Assembly: GCA_017562135.1 (NCBI GenBank)
Contig: QEYB01001208.1
Location: forward strand, 1-64,000
Reading direction: 5' to 3'
Source of the DNA: Dipylidium caninum
Lineage: Eukaryota > Platyhelminthes > Cestoda > Cyclophyllidea > Dipylidiidae
Length of the DNA stretch: 64,000 nucleotides
Shown here piece after piece: positions 8,706-21,900 of the stretch; position 1 is the stretch's first letter; every line of letters begins with the position of its first letter. Both the position numbers and the translations under genes were made by a program. The notes under the pieces were generated by a model. That model saw only the letters and a list, made by a program, of their open reading frames with translations, did not search any database and was not told the DNA's origin.

Positions 8706-8711
8706 CACGTG
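8706..8711. promoter_or_regulatory. E-box CACGTG upstream of metallothionein
   Basis: Palindromic CACGTG (within TCACGTGA), about 240 bp upstream of the metallothionein start. The second copy of the region has CACGTA at the equivalent place (1006-1011), and its similarity ends there. Function is inferred from the motif only. Confidence 0.3.
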
Positions 8712-11700
8712 ACCCAGGATTATTTTACTGTTTGGCAAATTCCTCTTCCTTTATTATTATAAGATAGTCTCTGAGAAATTCGTTTACTCAGAGTTTGCGC
8801 TTAGCTAAAGCTTTTGCAACTCGCCTAAGCACACAGGTAAAAGTTAACTCCAACTTTGTAATTGGAATTGAGTGGGTACAAGACAGCCTTGCATCAACTT
8901 GCATCGGTGATCATCTATCCCTCTTCACACATCATAAAGTCACGGCTTTGGTGGTGTAAATTTAATCGAGAGCAGCTAATGGTCTGCCCTTGTGTTAACA
9001 GATTGGCCAAATACCTGCTTCGGGTGGAACACCTCTATGTCGCGAGAGTTAATTTTCGTTAGAATACGAGGTAATTTGGAGTAATCTGATTTCGGTTACA
9101 AGTAGTGCCTTTTAGGTAATGGAAACTCTTCCTAACGCATAGAGGACAAAATTGAAAGTACTTCAATAGAGGGGGATGCTCTGTTAAAAATTTGCTTTGT
9201 GGCCTACTGATGATGCTTCGAGTCACCCGGCGATTGTAATCAGTTAAATCCGCTGAAAGCGGTTATTTTGTCCTATAAGCCAATGAGAACAACGCCATTT
9301 ATAACGCTGGTGGCACTCCACTTTACTCACCATTTCTTTATTTGAATTCTGAGACGACTAATTCCTTGCCAAGCCTCTACGAAATGCGTATGGGCAGCTC
9401 TCAATCATCGGGGACGGAGAGCTAGAAAGATTTTTTTCCTTAATTTTACGCGCTGCGTAAGATTATTCTGTTGCTTTAGGCTGTTATTCCATTGCGGCCT
9501 CTTCACATCAGATGGCTCTGACTTTAGTGACCGTTCAAAGCATCTGAGTGCTGATCTGCGGAAGCATAACTCGGACTAGGCCGTGAGTGAACTTCGCAAT
9601 TTATTCTTTAAGCTTAAAAGACAGGTTATTAGAGTTGGCGTTGGTAACTAATTGCCCGCGTCTAATAATGCTACACGAAGTGGATTCACACAAACGGGAG
9701 AAGGACGGGTCTAGACTCTACCTGAGAGCAACAGTAATGGACACCGATGGCTTGGGTATCATTAACTTTGTTTATTCGGCCTGGTATCCAATCAATCACC
9801 TACATTGCATGCACTGGGCTTCGTTTACACTTTTCCTATATACATTCGAGCACAAACATCCCCACATGCTAACGGTCGCATTAAACACACAGCTAAGGCG
9901 GTAAACAAACCTTATCTACATCTGCATTTGGACGAAAAATAACGTGAACAATTGTAAGTTTTCTTTCTGCATTTTATATCAAAGAAGGCTCCATTTATCT
10001 CCTTTACTTTATCGTTACCGCGCAAACAACTAACCGGATGGACAAAGTACCGATTTATTCTACGATCAATGCAAATGTTGGCTCGTAATGCTCAGGCTCA
10101 TAATCTCCTGGAAATCGTCGGTTTCGAGGAAGAGATGGCAAATAAAATGCAAGATCAACATGGCTTTTAAACAAAGGAGGCTGGCAAGATCGTGTACTTT
10201 TTTTCTAAAGTCTTATGACACTGTTACAAGGAAATGCAAGTCCGGAAACCAGATAAGCATCAATGTTCACGATTTCCTCGTATGCATTATGCCCAACACT
10301 CAAGACCGATAACGAGGTAGTGGGTATTAGGCATCAGTAATTTGCCGTATGCGAGCAAAAGGGTGGCAACAGCGGTTCCGAGGGTAAGTTCAAATGTCAG
10401 ATGTGCCGTTCCAAACAGCCAACAATTATAGCAGGTACATAAGGACGAGAATCGCGAATTTCAAAACAACTTATGTCAATCCTTTGACCAAGTATAGCCC
10501 ATTCTTTCGTATAGTTAGATATGTATGTGTGAGCAAAAACTGAAAGTTAAAACTAAACTGAGCAATTGATTAGGTTTTAACACTTTCCTCAGAGCGGAAA
10601 AGGACTAAGACCAGGTGAAATAATTAAAATGCTTTTAAAATCGGTAATGCCCATACAAACACGTAAGTGTGTACATATACACAAATTCACTAAAAAACGT
10701 CGCTCGTAAAAATGAATGTGCAGCACGCCGTTTCTTCCCTACCAAATGGAAGGAATGCTGTTAAACAAGAGGTTCAAGGTTCTGTCGCTTGGTTTTATGA
10801 GCGCTTTAATAAAAGTGAATGCAAAAAGCATGTGCGATGATATCAAGTTCTAAAAACACCAGAGATGGGGAAGGAACTTCGCTATAAGTAAAAATAATTT
10901 TACACCCAGGCAGTAAAACAAACTGTCAATTTATTGTAAGTAGCAGCAATTAATCGGCATAGCGAAATGTGACAAAAAATGCATTCGAGCCTCGGCTATC
11001 CCGATGCACAAGCAACATCGGCTCATTTGTAATTTGGAAGGGGTAAATAACGCAGGAAGGTTTACTACCCACATAGTAATGAATCAGCTACTGCTACCTA
11101 AACGAAACTAGAATTCTCTGGGTGTAATGCCAAATTAGCTTAAGATACCGAGGATTGCAGACAGTGCGTAAAGCCCGCCACCTTCAACTTTTAGAGGCTA
11201 TTTGGCAACTGCTTGTAACACTTGCTAAACAACTCATTGACAGAGGTAGCGGGTGTAAACAATGCGATGTGGAATGTCGAATAATATGTATGACCAGTTT
11301 TGTGATATAAAAGACATAAAAAGTGTTTCCCTTGTGTTGAAATGACACGGAAGGCATTTGAGGCGGATTAACATTTCCTGGTGAAGACGTCATTGGACTA
11401 GCTATTGCTGAGCAAGAGTACGAACTTTTGCCCCCACTTTGACGACCTCATAAACCAAATTGGAAAAATGAAGTAGTCCACTCCCTTCGAACTGACCCAG
11501 AGGAATCCGTTCGAACTCGAAAGTGCATCAATGCGATTGTGGTTGAAAGTGGGAGCGCGCTATGACTGTTGGGGCTTTCATAGGATGTGGGTAGTCAAAG
11601 CAGGGATGTACCTTTAGAAGAGAGCAATAAGCAGCTACTCGTTCAACATTTGCATTTGTTATGGTTAAAACAAAAGCTAAATACGACTGATGTTTGAAGG

Positions 11701-13670
11701 CGTCTCAAAATAATCGTCCTCATCAACAGTGACTGTTTAAAATTCTTTCACCATTGTCAGAGGAAACGAATTAGGTTTACAGATATAACACCTTGAACTT
11801 TATATATCTTACGCATTTTTGGTATTTGACGAAAAACGATTGCGCGTTTGGAGGTGAATGACAAATGCTTACTGTCTCTGAAATGTAGGTTAAGAAGTCC
11901 CCTTTTTTCATGTGATTTAAACACTGGAAATAAGCTGTAGAGTCAGAGGGCTTCTGTCGTTGATGCTTTCCCGACTTATGGAGAGATAATGCCAAGGGAA
12001 AAGGAGGAAAAGAATTCCACCCAATTACCTCAAATGATACAAGAAGCACGCAAAAAGTCGCACTCGGTATTAAAGAGCGTATAGTACCTTTTGAGACTTA
12101 CCTCGTTCACAGAAAAAATATGTACTAAGAGCACAAGTCGGAGGTGAAACTAGTGCACTATGGCCAGGACATGTGAAAAGACTTCCTACTTCAACGAAGG
12201 CAAAAAATTATCCCTGGCAAACTGGGCCTCAACTGTTATGCACCGTATGCAATGGAGAGTAATGCTGTTTGTGGATACCCCGCCAAAATTCGTGCAGGGT
12301 TATTGCAAAACCTTATCCATTGTTAATAACCTAGTGTGGACTACTCGCGACCCCCTGCTATAAGTAAATGCATGCCGAAAAAAGCAGGAATAAGTCACGT
12401 GAAACTTTAACGTCCTCAAACGCAAATATAAGAGTAGAATTCCGCACAAACACATACACCCCCACGCTTAAGCAGCACGAAGTAATCCAGTGCGGAAGAA
12501 GTTTCTTCACCCGCTTACTCATTTTTGGTGATTTCAATCACTTATTCATATACTTGTACATTGTAAAATTGATCAGAGGCCTCTGTGAGAAGGAGAAAGG
12601 CCAATTCACAAAGGTAATTTCACCGCAAATAGTTCTAGAGAAATTGGGCCAATCAGTAGTCATATTTACAAGTTGCAAAGGAAGAAAATCCAGTTAAATC
12701 GCATCAAGGCTTTAATTGAAATCAGTAAAACCGAATTTTGACTGAGTAATGTACCAACTTAACTCCCACAAAGGCTTTTATTAAAGAAGTAAGGCTTAAT
12801 TTTGACTGAGTAACGTGCCATGGCAAATAAAAAAGCCCGAGCTTTAATGGCAACTGAGCAAAGTCACACTGGGAAGATGGGAAGCAATGAGCAAATGTAA
12901 AGCGCATTCCGGTAGATCTAGCTTCACAACCCGACATTACTACAAGATAAGTAGCCTGGAAAACAGAGCCAAGGTGCTTCTGTCGTGCGCTTTTACGCGC
13001 ATTAAACTTACAGATCAAGAAGACATGTCAAATCACATCATTGAAGCAGCGTCTGCTTCGGTTGTGCACCGTCATACGTGAGTTAATGGCACCACACACG
13101 CAGCGTACTGATAGAACTCGATACCCCCCAAAGTAATGGCGACGAGCCTATGTACTGCGACGGCAACTTAAAAAATCTGGTGGATATACGTTCGAAATGT
13201 AGGCACTGTTTGAGTACAGTGGCTATGTAAAAGAATATTTTTTGACGACTCAATGTAGATTGTAGAAAACAACCGTTGGTCAACAAGTTTCTGCATAAAG
13301 TTAATGTTACTTTGATGATATAAGGTATCGCAACACTGAATATTCTCAATTGGTTTGTATCCCCCAAATTGGTCTAGAATCTCCTCTTACACTCGAACTA
13401 AATAATAATCTTAAACAACGAAGAAGGACTTGCATGGCATCCAGAACCTAGTTCTGGAAATTATCCACATGAGAATAGATTGTTGGCTTGGACCTTAACA
13501 ATTCCCACAACAAGAAGGAATAGTTAATTTAATTATTTACCCACTCAAAATTTATAGACCAAAATCATGATAAGGAACACCAGTCAGACCAAAGTGAAGC
13601 CATTACCAGCACCATGAGTCACAGCAAAAGGATGTATATGTGGAGCCCAATCAAAGCTTACACGCACATA
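8712..13670. other. AT-rich stretch without a supported gene
   Basis: The plus strand is visibly A-rich. ORFs here are short and unrelated to known families (for example 9587-9904 and 12368-12697). The only structure I see is a 64-bp tandem duplication at 12707-12820. Confidence 0.6.
12707..12820 (+). repeat. Imperfect 64-bp tandem duplication
   Basis: Both units begin AAGGCTTT(A/T)ATT. They share a 23-base block (12734-12756 and 12798-12820, centred on TTTTGACTGAGTAA) with two mismatches. The sequence between the shared ends has diverged. Confidence 0.7.
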
Positions 13671-14290
13671 GGGTTTGGCTCAACATAACCATCTCTCTCA
13701 GCTGGAGCAATGGCGTCGCTACGTCGAGCCCATATTAAAGGTGATTGGCGCTGGACCATTAATTAACCAAAGTATTGGCACATCGCAACCATTTCGCGTC
13801 TTTCCGAAGAATACGGGTAAAACCCCTCACCTCCTTGAGTTATTACATATTTTGGTTAATACGAGTGATACGAAAGCATTTGATGTAATTACACGGCAAG
13901 TAGGCCGATTGACAGAAGCTTCCACTCAAATACCGGTTCATCAATTGCTATTTTTGTTACACATTTAACACGTTGTTAAGAAAAATTATATCAGAAAGAT
14001 AACAAGCACGTAACTACTATGGTTATTATAGTCCTAAAAAATTGAGTAACGAACGAAGTTAAGGAAGGTGTGTATTGGAGGCAAAAACCAGAGTAATAAA
14101 TAATAAACAAAGAACTCTCTTTAACAGTTTCATTTTCTTATGCGTGCAAGGCAGAGTAATACCGGATATACAAGCGATGACACTTACAGTAATAGATACA
14201 TAATATTAGCACGAAATAGAGGAAGATAAGGGGAGACCACAAAAGACTAGATCACAGACAAACCGTATTACAAGTAGATGCACAAAAAAT

Positions 14291-15971
14291 TCAACGAATT
14301 GCTTCGAGCCGTGCACGCATCTCTTCAAGGTCGTCCACATCGTCTGTATTGGCGGCAGCGGCAGGCACTTGGGTGCCGGCAGGCAGAGTGTCTGTTACAG
14401 CTTCCGGAGCCTTGCCCATTGCCCCGTTGGTCAATTCGAAGAGTATTTTGTCAATCTCAGCCTGAGCCATCTCCTCCATATCTTCAGGTTGTTCAAGGGC
14501 GGAGTCTAGCGACTCATCAACCATCTCGTTCATCAAACCCAACTTCATCATCTCCTTTGACAGGTTACGCATCGTAGCTTGGATCTCTGGAAGCTAAAAT
14601 AATTAGCTTATTCTCGAAACTATCTGTAAACAGGCGATAAAAGACACGAACTATACAAAAGTTACAAAAGATAGCTACGAAAGTATGTCATGATGAATGG
14701 TGAAAGTATACAATAATATGAATATATACGAAAGAATCAGAGAGAAGACGAAAGAATGGCCCAATTAAAGTGAACAAACCAGAGAATTATAATGCAAAAC
14801 CATTAGCCTAAAGAGTCTTGACCATATCCGCAAATCCTGAACAAATGACTACTTCGCAAAATTATTAATAGAGAAAAGTAAAAAAAAGCTACCAAATACA
14901 TACAAATAGGAACATATGGGACAGAGAGCAACAAACTACTTCGAGGTACCTGAAAACCTCTGCGTACGAGACTACAAATCAACAGCAGATAAACTGTAAC
15001 GTAACTGTTCGACCGATCAGAGTTGAATTAAAATGGATAATGAATAGAATAAAAATTATTCCTTAACACAATGAGAAAGTGAAAAAAGATTGAAAGAGTT
15101 GCATAAGCAGGCGAGAAAGAAGAAAGTACACAAAACAGGGCATAATCTATTATTTGACTTCGGAAATTCAAAATACATTAAACCATCGGAATAAATTTAC
15201 TTTGGCCAGCTTCGACATTGTTTGCATTACGGCGGTGCTTTGAGAGAGGGCACTGGACATTTTTGCCATCGCAACTTGATTTTCCAGCTCCATTACTACG
15301 GAGTTAATTTGAGCTTTAGCTTGATAGAGCCTATTCACGGATTTTCGAGACGCCGCAATTTCTCTGGCAAGAATCTTGGCGGCGTCTATATTCCCAGACT
15401 TGGCGTACTTTTTGACTTCAGCTTCGCATTGCTTCGACTTTTGCTGGATAGCTATGATGTCGCGATCCAACTTCCGCTGTTCACGACGCAATTGTGTTTG
15501 GAGTTCACGAACTTTGGGTCGGAGGTCTTTTTCCTTATGGAATAAGTTCATTCTGAAACAAAAAAAATTGGGATAAGTAGCCTCAGGATTCCAACAAAAG
15601 GGACGAAAATATGGGACTGATGGAGTGTAGGTAATTTCTCATATCAAAAGGACAAGATATCAGCAAGATAGACTCAATGAAGCCAGAAATGAATAGGAAG
15701 CTATGAACAAACATGCATTGTGGAGATAGCGAAACACCATTTATTTGGTAAAAAAATTATAGATGGTGATGGTTTGGGAATAAGAATATGATTAAGGAGG
15801 AAGTTGGGGACATAAAAACCATACCGATACAACGAAATACGACGCAGTTTGGGGGAGGGATGGGGACTAATTAAACACTATTCCGCACTACATTCAATAG
15901 AAATAATAGAAATAGTTAAAGATTGACAGTGGGAAAAATAATTGGGAGAAATATACGACTCACTTATTCAT
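14291..15971 (-). CDS. CHMP3: ESCRT-III subunit CHMP3/Vps24, three coding exons
   Basis: The coding exons read on the minus strand as 15971-15964 (ATGAATAA, then donor GTGAGT), 15552-15201 (donor AAA|GTAAAT) and 14593-14291 (acceptor TTTTAG, stop at 14291). They join in frame to about 220 residues, the normal length for Vps24. The family is shown by NLFHK at the N terminus (LFGK in CHMP3), the basic helix with ASRKSVNRLYQAKAQINSV, LPEIQATMRNLSKEMMK, and an acidic C-terminal stretch ending LEEMRARLEAIR, a MIT-interacting motif of the D/ExxLxxRLxxL type. CHMP3 copolymerises with CHMP2 on endosomal membranes during ESCRT-driven budding and scission and recruits VPS4. The usual Gly at position 2 is absent, so N-myristoylation is not expected. 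Translation may start at 15971 or at the second ATG (15551). Confidence 0.9.
14594..15200 (-). other. CHMP3 intron 2
   Basis: 607-bp GT-AG intron, phase 0, between the Lys codon (AAA) and the exon starting LPEIQ. Confidence 0.85.
15553..15963 (-). other. CHMP3 intron 1, or a trans-splice acceptor region
   Basis: The acceptor is strong (T8 then GTTTCAG) and lies one nucleotide before the second ATG. The perfect donor GTGAGT at 15958-15963 gives a 411-bp intron after an 8-nt coding exon. Alternatively the acceptor receives a spliced leader. Confidence 0.6.
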
Positions 15972-18900
15972 CTTGGCACGAAGGGGCAACCACCAATCAA
16001 AATGTACTGTTGCTCTTTGCGTTCATAAAAGCAATGGGAGTAAAATAGAAAGAGGGAAACAGTTGATTTCAATTCTTAGTGAAGCAAATTGTTTTTCGAG
16101 AATTTTGTATTTAAAGTGTTTAAAGTGTTGGTTGTGTGGACACCAAAGAAACAAATTCTAATACGTGCGCAAAATGATTGGATCAATGGGTGACTATTTA
16201 CAGCAATAAATAACTATAATAGTCCAATAATTTTGCAACATGCGTCACAGGCTCTGGTTGTTAAAAGGACGCATTTGTCTTGCTGTAATCGGAAACTCAA
16301 TTAACGAATTCCTATCTTACAACGCATAGTTGAACATAAACGTGGCTTCATAAAATAACTTTAAAATTGCAGAATTTTTTCCGTCTTGGTAGTCTCCCTG
16401 TTCTGCGGCGGAATTCACCCCAACTTGCGAGCAAATCAACGAAACTTCCCTAGTAGGTAATTTACAAAGCCTTGGGGTTTGGCAGATCTCAGGATTCCGA
16501 GCCATGAAATAAGCACATAAGACGCCATGCGTAGAATTTCATTAGGCATTTCGCATCATCCACCGCCAATGCACACGTTTAACGGATCAGGACAGCCTTA
16601 AACAGACAAATTTTTAACACTTATTCCTACTTAGTGCGCCAACAGTCTTCAATCTTTTCAAGGGGATGTGTTCCTGCGCGTATCGTACTACGGTACACGT
16701 TAGTACCTGGAAAGCTGCTGTTTCTGTCTACCACATAATACGGAGAAGTGTAGAGCATCGAGTATACAAAACTACATTTTAGCTGTCAACACTTTTTATT
16801 AAAAGACAGCGTTAGATACGACATCAGGAAATGCGTTTATTAATTTCCGGAACATGGTGTTGTTCGGAGTTTTGAAGTCATATATGTAATTTTTCATCAG
16901 CTTCCCGTAAATAAGTTTTATTGGCCATTAGTTTAGCTCTTAAGGGCTTCATCCAACGTTCTATAATCCGCGGTTAGGGTAAGCGTTGTCCATATCGGTG
17001 TCTACATGCCCGTCAGCCCTAGTTGGTTTCAGCGATATCGTTTACGTCAATCGCAAATCTTCAATGTCTTCCACCTGATCTCTCGGGCCAATGCGTCTGT
17101 GCTTACCATTGAAAAGAGTCACATGACCTTCTTCCCATCTTCATTATTTGGATTATCCGTAATATTAAAGGTAAAGCTTCAGAGGACCTAAATTATTACG
17201 TAATAACCTGTTGTAATTTACGTAACAAAATTAGGTGATTGAATAAAATGTATATAAAGTGGCAAAATTGTTACGAAACTGTTCGAAGTAAAAGGAATTC
17301 CTATTGATTCCGAGTATCATACACACCCTTTGACCATTCTCTAGGTCGAGTCTGAGTTGGCGTATGTTGTGAATACACTGCGTTCGTCTGCGGGTTGTCT
17401 TTATGTGGTTCTGCGGCCATCAAACGTCAAAATATGCTTTATGCAGAGGAATCTTCTTTGCTTAATTAATTTAGTACGCCATTGTCTTTTATGGTATTTT
17501 CGGACAATCCAAGATATTCCTCGCTTTACTTCGGCTCTAATTGTTGCTACATGCCTATTTCCTTCCAAACTGTGATTAGACCAAACATAGGTAAATACTT
17601 GCGACCCCATAAGGAAAACACACTCACCTTTTTGTTAACAATAGTGGTTGCTCCCCTTCATTCTGCTCAACCGCCGCCGGTTCTCTTAGTTAGTGCGTTT
17701 CGGACAAAGCTTGTTCCATTTATCCAAGTGCTTGGATTAACAGGAGCTTCTTTATCTGCGCAAAATTTGTTTTCTTGAAGTCTACTTACTTTTGTCTTAT
17801 ATTTGCCATGTGCTTTTATTAATACCTACAATTATATAAGTTGTTTTCTCTCTTCTTTGCGTTACAATTCTTGTTATACACTCTCATATATATTGAACTT
17901 CATTCAAATTCCTCCCTATCCAGTTGTAATGCTGCTTTTACTCATGAATTTCTGGTATTTAGTGCTTTCTTGGCATTTCCCATTCTATTTAACAGGTTAT
18001 TTTAATAGGACTAATTGCTTTGGCGGTTTGGGAAATTTTATTACGCAAAACGTATGAGAAGTGAAAATTTCATCTTTTTTCATTGTTAACGCAAATATTA
18101 CGCAAAATTCACTCTATTTTTTTTGCGATATCGGAAGATCTGAAACTTGCTCTAGTTGGTGATAGGCAGTTGTCTTCTAAGACCTCTTGCCAAGTCTCGT
18201 GTCATGCTTTTCATTCATTCTTAACAACGGATCCTTTCTTTTGCGTTATAATTACTGTTCACTAATGTAATCTAGTAGCAATTGTTGATCCTCTTTCCTT
18301 TTGTTAATTGCTTATTCAGCCGTATTCATTAAACAAGTGAAATTTTGGAGGTTTTTTGTGCATTAAATAAGTGAATTAATTTAATGTATTAACAAATTTT
18401 AATTCATTTACAGGATTTTTTCACGCCCCTAGTTCTACCAAATTTAATGTACTCCTATCATCTTCAATGCTCTTACAATTCAGCACATCCCTGTAAAGGA
18501 CCTGTAAATATTTTAAGTCCACTCTCTGAACTTCATAACTGTCACGAGGATCTTGAGAAAATCACAGTTCTCTTCTAATTATTTCCCACATTTTATTTTA
18601 ATTAATGCGATTTTATGGTGGAGCGCCATGCTATCATATTCATAACCGAGCATTAAAATTATTTGAATAATTTAAATTATGACATTAAACGTCACAGATT
18701 ATTTGTAGAACATGAATTGGGCAAGTGTTTTGCAACGTTATTATCGTCCCTTACTGGCAGGCAACTGTGGTCTAAGGCGGAATAAGATGAAGCCAAAGAA
18801 GTAATGTCTATTCAGGATAGGCGATTTGGTTATAATCTTAACTGCTATTTGCAAAACTGATTTCATCTGTTGCTTTCTAATCATATAGTGCTATACTTAA

Positions 18901-21900
18901 ACTCTTGTTATGATGTCATTAGGTTCGAGGCTTTCCAACTCTATGACCCCTAGCAGCGGATTCAGATGACTCTCTTGTCGCACCTCTGTCTCTTTGTCAG
19001 CTTTTTATGTAAGTCCTTTCGTATGAGTGTCATTATTACTGGTGTCTACCACTAACTTTCACTCCTCACCTAATTTTTAGTTAATTTTACGACAAACGCT
19101 GTCGAACTTTAAATACCTTTTAAAGTTTGAATCATTTTATACTTAACGGTACTAAGTGATATCTATAGCCCATTGCTCTGCCTTGCAAATTTTTACTCCC
19201 TTAGTTGGTTGTTTGACAATTCAATCAGGCTTTAGCTAATTCCACTAGGTGGGGATGAGTTTTACCATTTATAGAATATGCATCGCCTTGTGCTATTTTT
19301 ATGAACAATATTTATTATTCTTAACAATTTTTATGCCTTTTGAGGAAGTTTTATTTAGAGGGTTCTTTCGAATTTGAGTTATTTCATTGTACTCATAAAG
19401 ATCAGTAGGGGTTTATGGAATTTGGTCTAACCTCAGATCGCATTACTGTGTATAAGTCTCAAGTATATTGCATTTTTGGGCGGGGCAATTTTTCCAAGGT
19501 GACCCAGGAAATAAAAGCAACATCGAAAAACGGTCTTTGGCGCTGCGAAAAAGCGTATCCATGGGATTTGTTTTACTCTAGCTCTCTCCACTGCCGATGC
19601 ACATTGTTTTATGCTAGCCTCGGGTCTTATTGCAGTCCAACCCCAAAGACATCGTGACGCAACACCAACTCGTTAGATCTAACTCGGTACTCACCAGCGA
19701 TTTGGCGGCTGGCCCCAGCCCAAGTCTCATTATTTCCCTTGTCCCTTTGTGAAGGCATCCTCAGAAAACATGTACTTTAACTATTTTTAATATATGCATA
19801 TTTCCATTCTATTTTTGTGCTCAAATCGCTTTCGGTTCTCCTTTTTTTCAAATTGCCTTTCCATATTTCTCCGTATAACAACCCTTACTCAGACGCTCTC
19901 GATTCGTCATATTTAAGTCATGGGCAACCTAAATTCATTCCATTATATTGAGATTGCGGCTTAAGGTTATTATTATTTAACCACATTTTCAAATTTTGGC
20001 AATTTAATAGGAAGCATGGGTACATCCATGGATGTACTCTAATAGCTTATCGCTATGTCGAATTCTTTTCTATTTAAGTGGTCCTAATTCCTTACATCGC
20101 AGTTGCTACCCCTTCATTCCGTGTAACATTCGTAAGCGCTCGTCTGTAACTGTCCACTGGGTGTTTGTTAGCCTTTTTTCATTCCCTCGATGCCCCATGT
20201 ACTGAAATGAATTTTTAGGACTAACATGGGCCCACCAAATGGCGTCTTTCCATACTCAGCGCCGAAAGGGCCCAGGCCAACTTGGATAAATGTTACTAGT
20301 ACTGAATTTTCAATGTTTCTTGCATTTTCTATCGGCCTCCCACTTGAAATCCTATTCTGCCTTGGGCGTTGCCTCTCGCGCAGCCCACATCATCTGCCCC
20401 CGACTAGGTCGGCGGTGACTCTATCATCTCCCTTTTCTGTGGTTTCAGCCTTTTTTTATTAACTTTCGTTCTCTCAACAAATACCACGTTTGTCTCGAAG
20501 TGATTCATTCAGTATGAGGCATCGGCAATGGCTGATTTTAATGCTAAACTTGTATTCACCTGCCCTCATATCCGTCCACTACGGATTATATCTTATTACA
20601 GTAAATCTCGATCTTGAGAACGAAATCTTTGTGCATTCATTGTAGATTTACTTCAGATAACATTAACATTCCTTTCCTCTATATGATAGTATATCGTGTC
20701 ATACTTTTTCTCTCCACTTTAGCTGAAAATACTGATTTTTTAGTTCTACCCAGTATAATTTGTCACTTTCGCCGATTTCTTTAGCAGTTGCCACCTTCAG
20801 TCCTTTCATTTGGATTATTCAACAGTATAACAGGATTTTTAGGACAATAGAGTGGGCTGACGTTTGGCGGCACTTCCCTCATGGTGTCAGTAAAGTCACT
20901 GCATATTTAACGTCAGGAAGATCCTTTCATTTGTCCCACTTGTTGTTTTTACTTATCCACCCTATCTAATTCTTACTGGCGCATAGAATTGCTTCTTTAC
21001 TAACTTGCTCTTTTTTGAACAAAACATAAGTTGTGATAATGCAGCAGCAACAGCGGACGCTCCGTGAGATAAGATTCTACGTATCGGGGTAATTTACATA
21101 TTGGTGGTGTGCGTGAGCAGCAAGTTTGTGAAAGACTTACTTTCTCCTTATCTTTTCCTCTCACGGCTTCTTCGCGAGAACATGTCGTCCACCACTCCTA
21201 AGATGACGGTTATTGTTTCCTCGAGTTAAATTGCGACTGAATATTTGCAGAGTAATGCAGAATCTTGTTAATTCGCTTTGTAAACTTTAAGGTTTGCTTG
21301 AGTTGTCGAGTAAATAATTCCTAGTATTTGCTGCCCATACCATGCAGATCTTCTCTAGTGTTTGCCTCTTTTTGACGAAAGCGAGGCAAAGCTGCCCACT
21401 TTTGTCATCATTGTCACGATCGCCGACCACTCAACATCGTTAATTTTTTTTCTGTTTCGCGAGGTTGATTCTTGACGTGGTCCGATTCCCGCGAGTTCTC
21501 TTCAGCCCCCCGTTTCCTCCGCCCTTACTCTTGCTTTTTCATCCCCATTACTATCAAACCTGGGCTGGGAAAGTCATAAAAAATTCATGTGTTGCTTCAA
21601 GACAGAAAAACGGGACGAGTATATGCAGCAGTCCTGTTTCTCACCTTCGACTTTCTTTCTTCCATTACAAACCCTCTACTTCCGTCTCTTCCGCGCCTTC
21701 GTGCGTGCTCACTGGCCAAGACCGGTTTTATAAACTTGAGGCAGCAGGTACTCTGAGCGAATTGAACTTTTTGGGCAAAGAAACGATCTGCCACTGTGCT
21801 AGACGTAGGGTGGCACCGAAAGCGTATTTGTCAAATTTACGCTCAGAGGCTGTGAATTTTGCCCAACTATTATTATACCCACTGATTTGTCGTCACGCAA

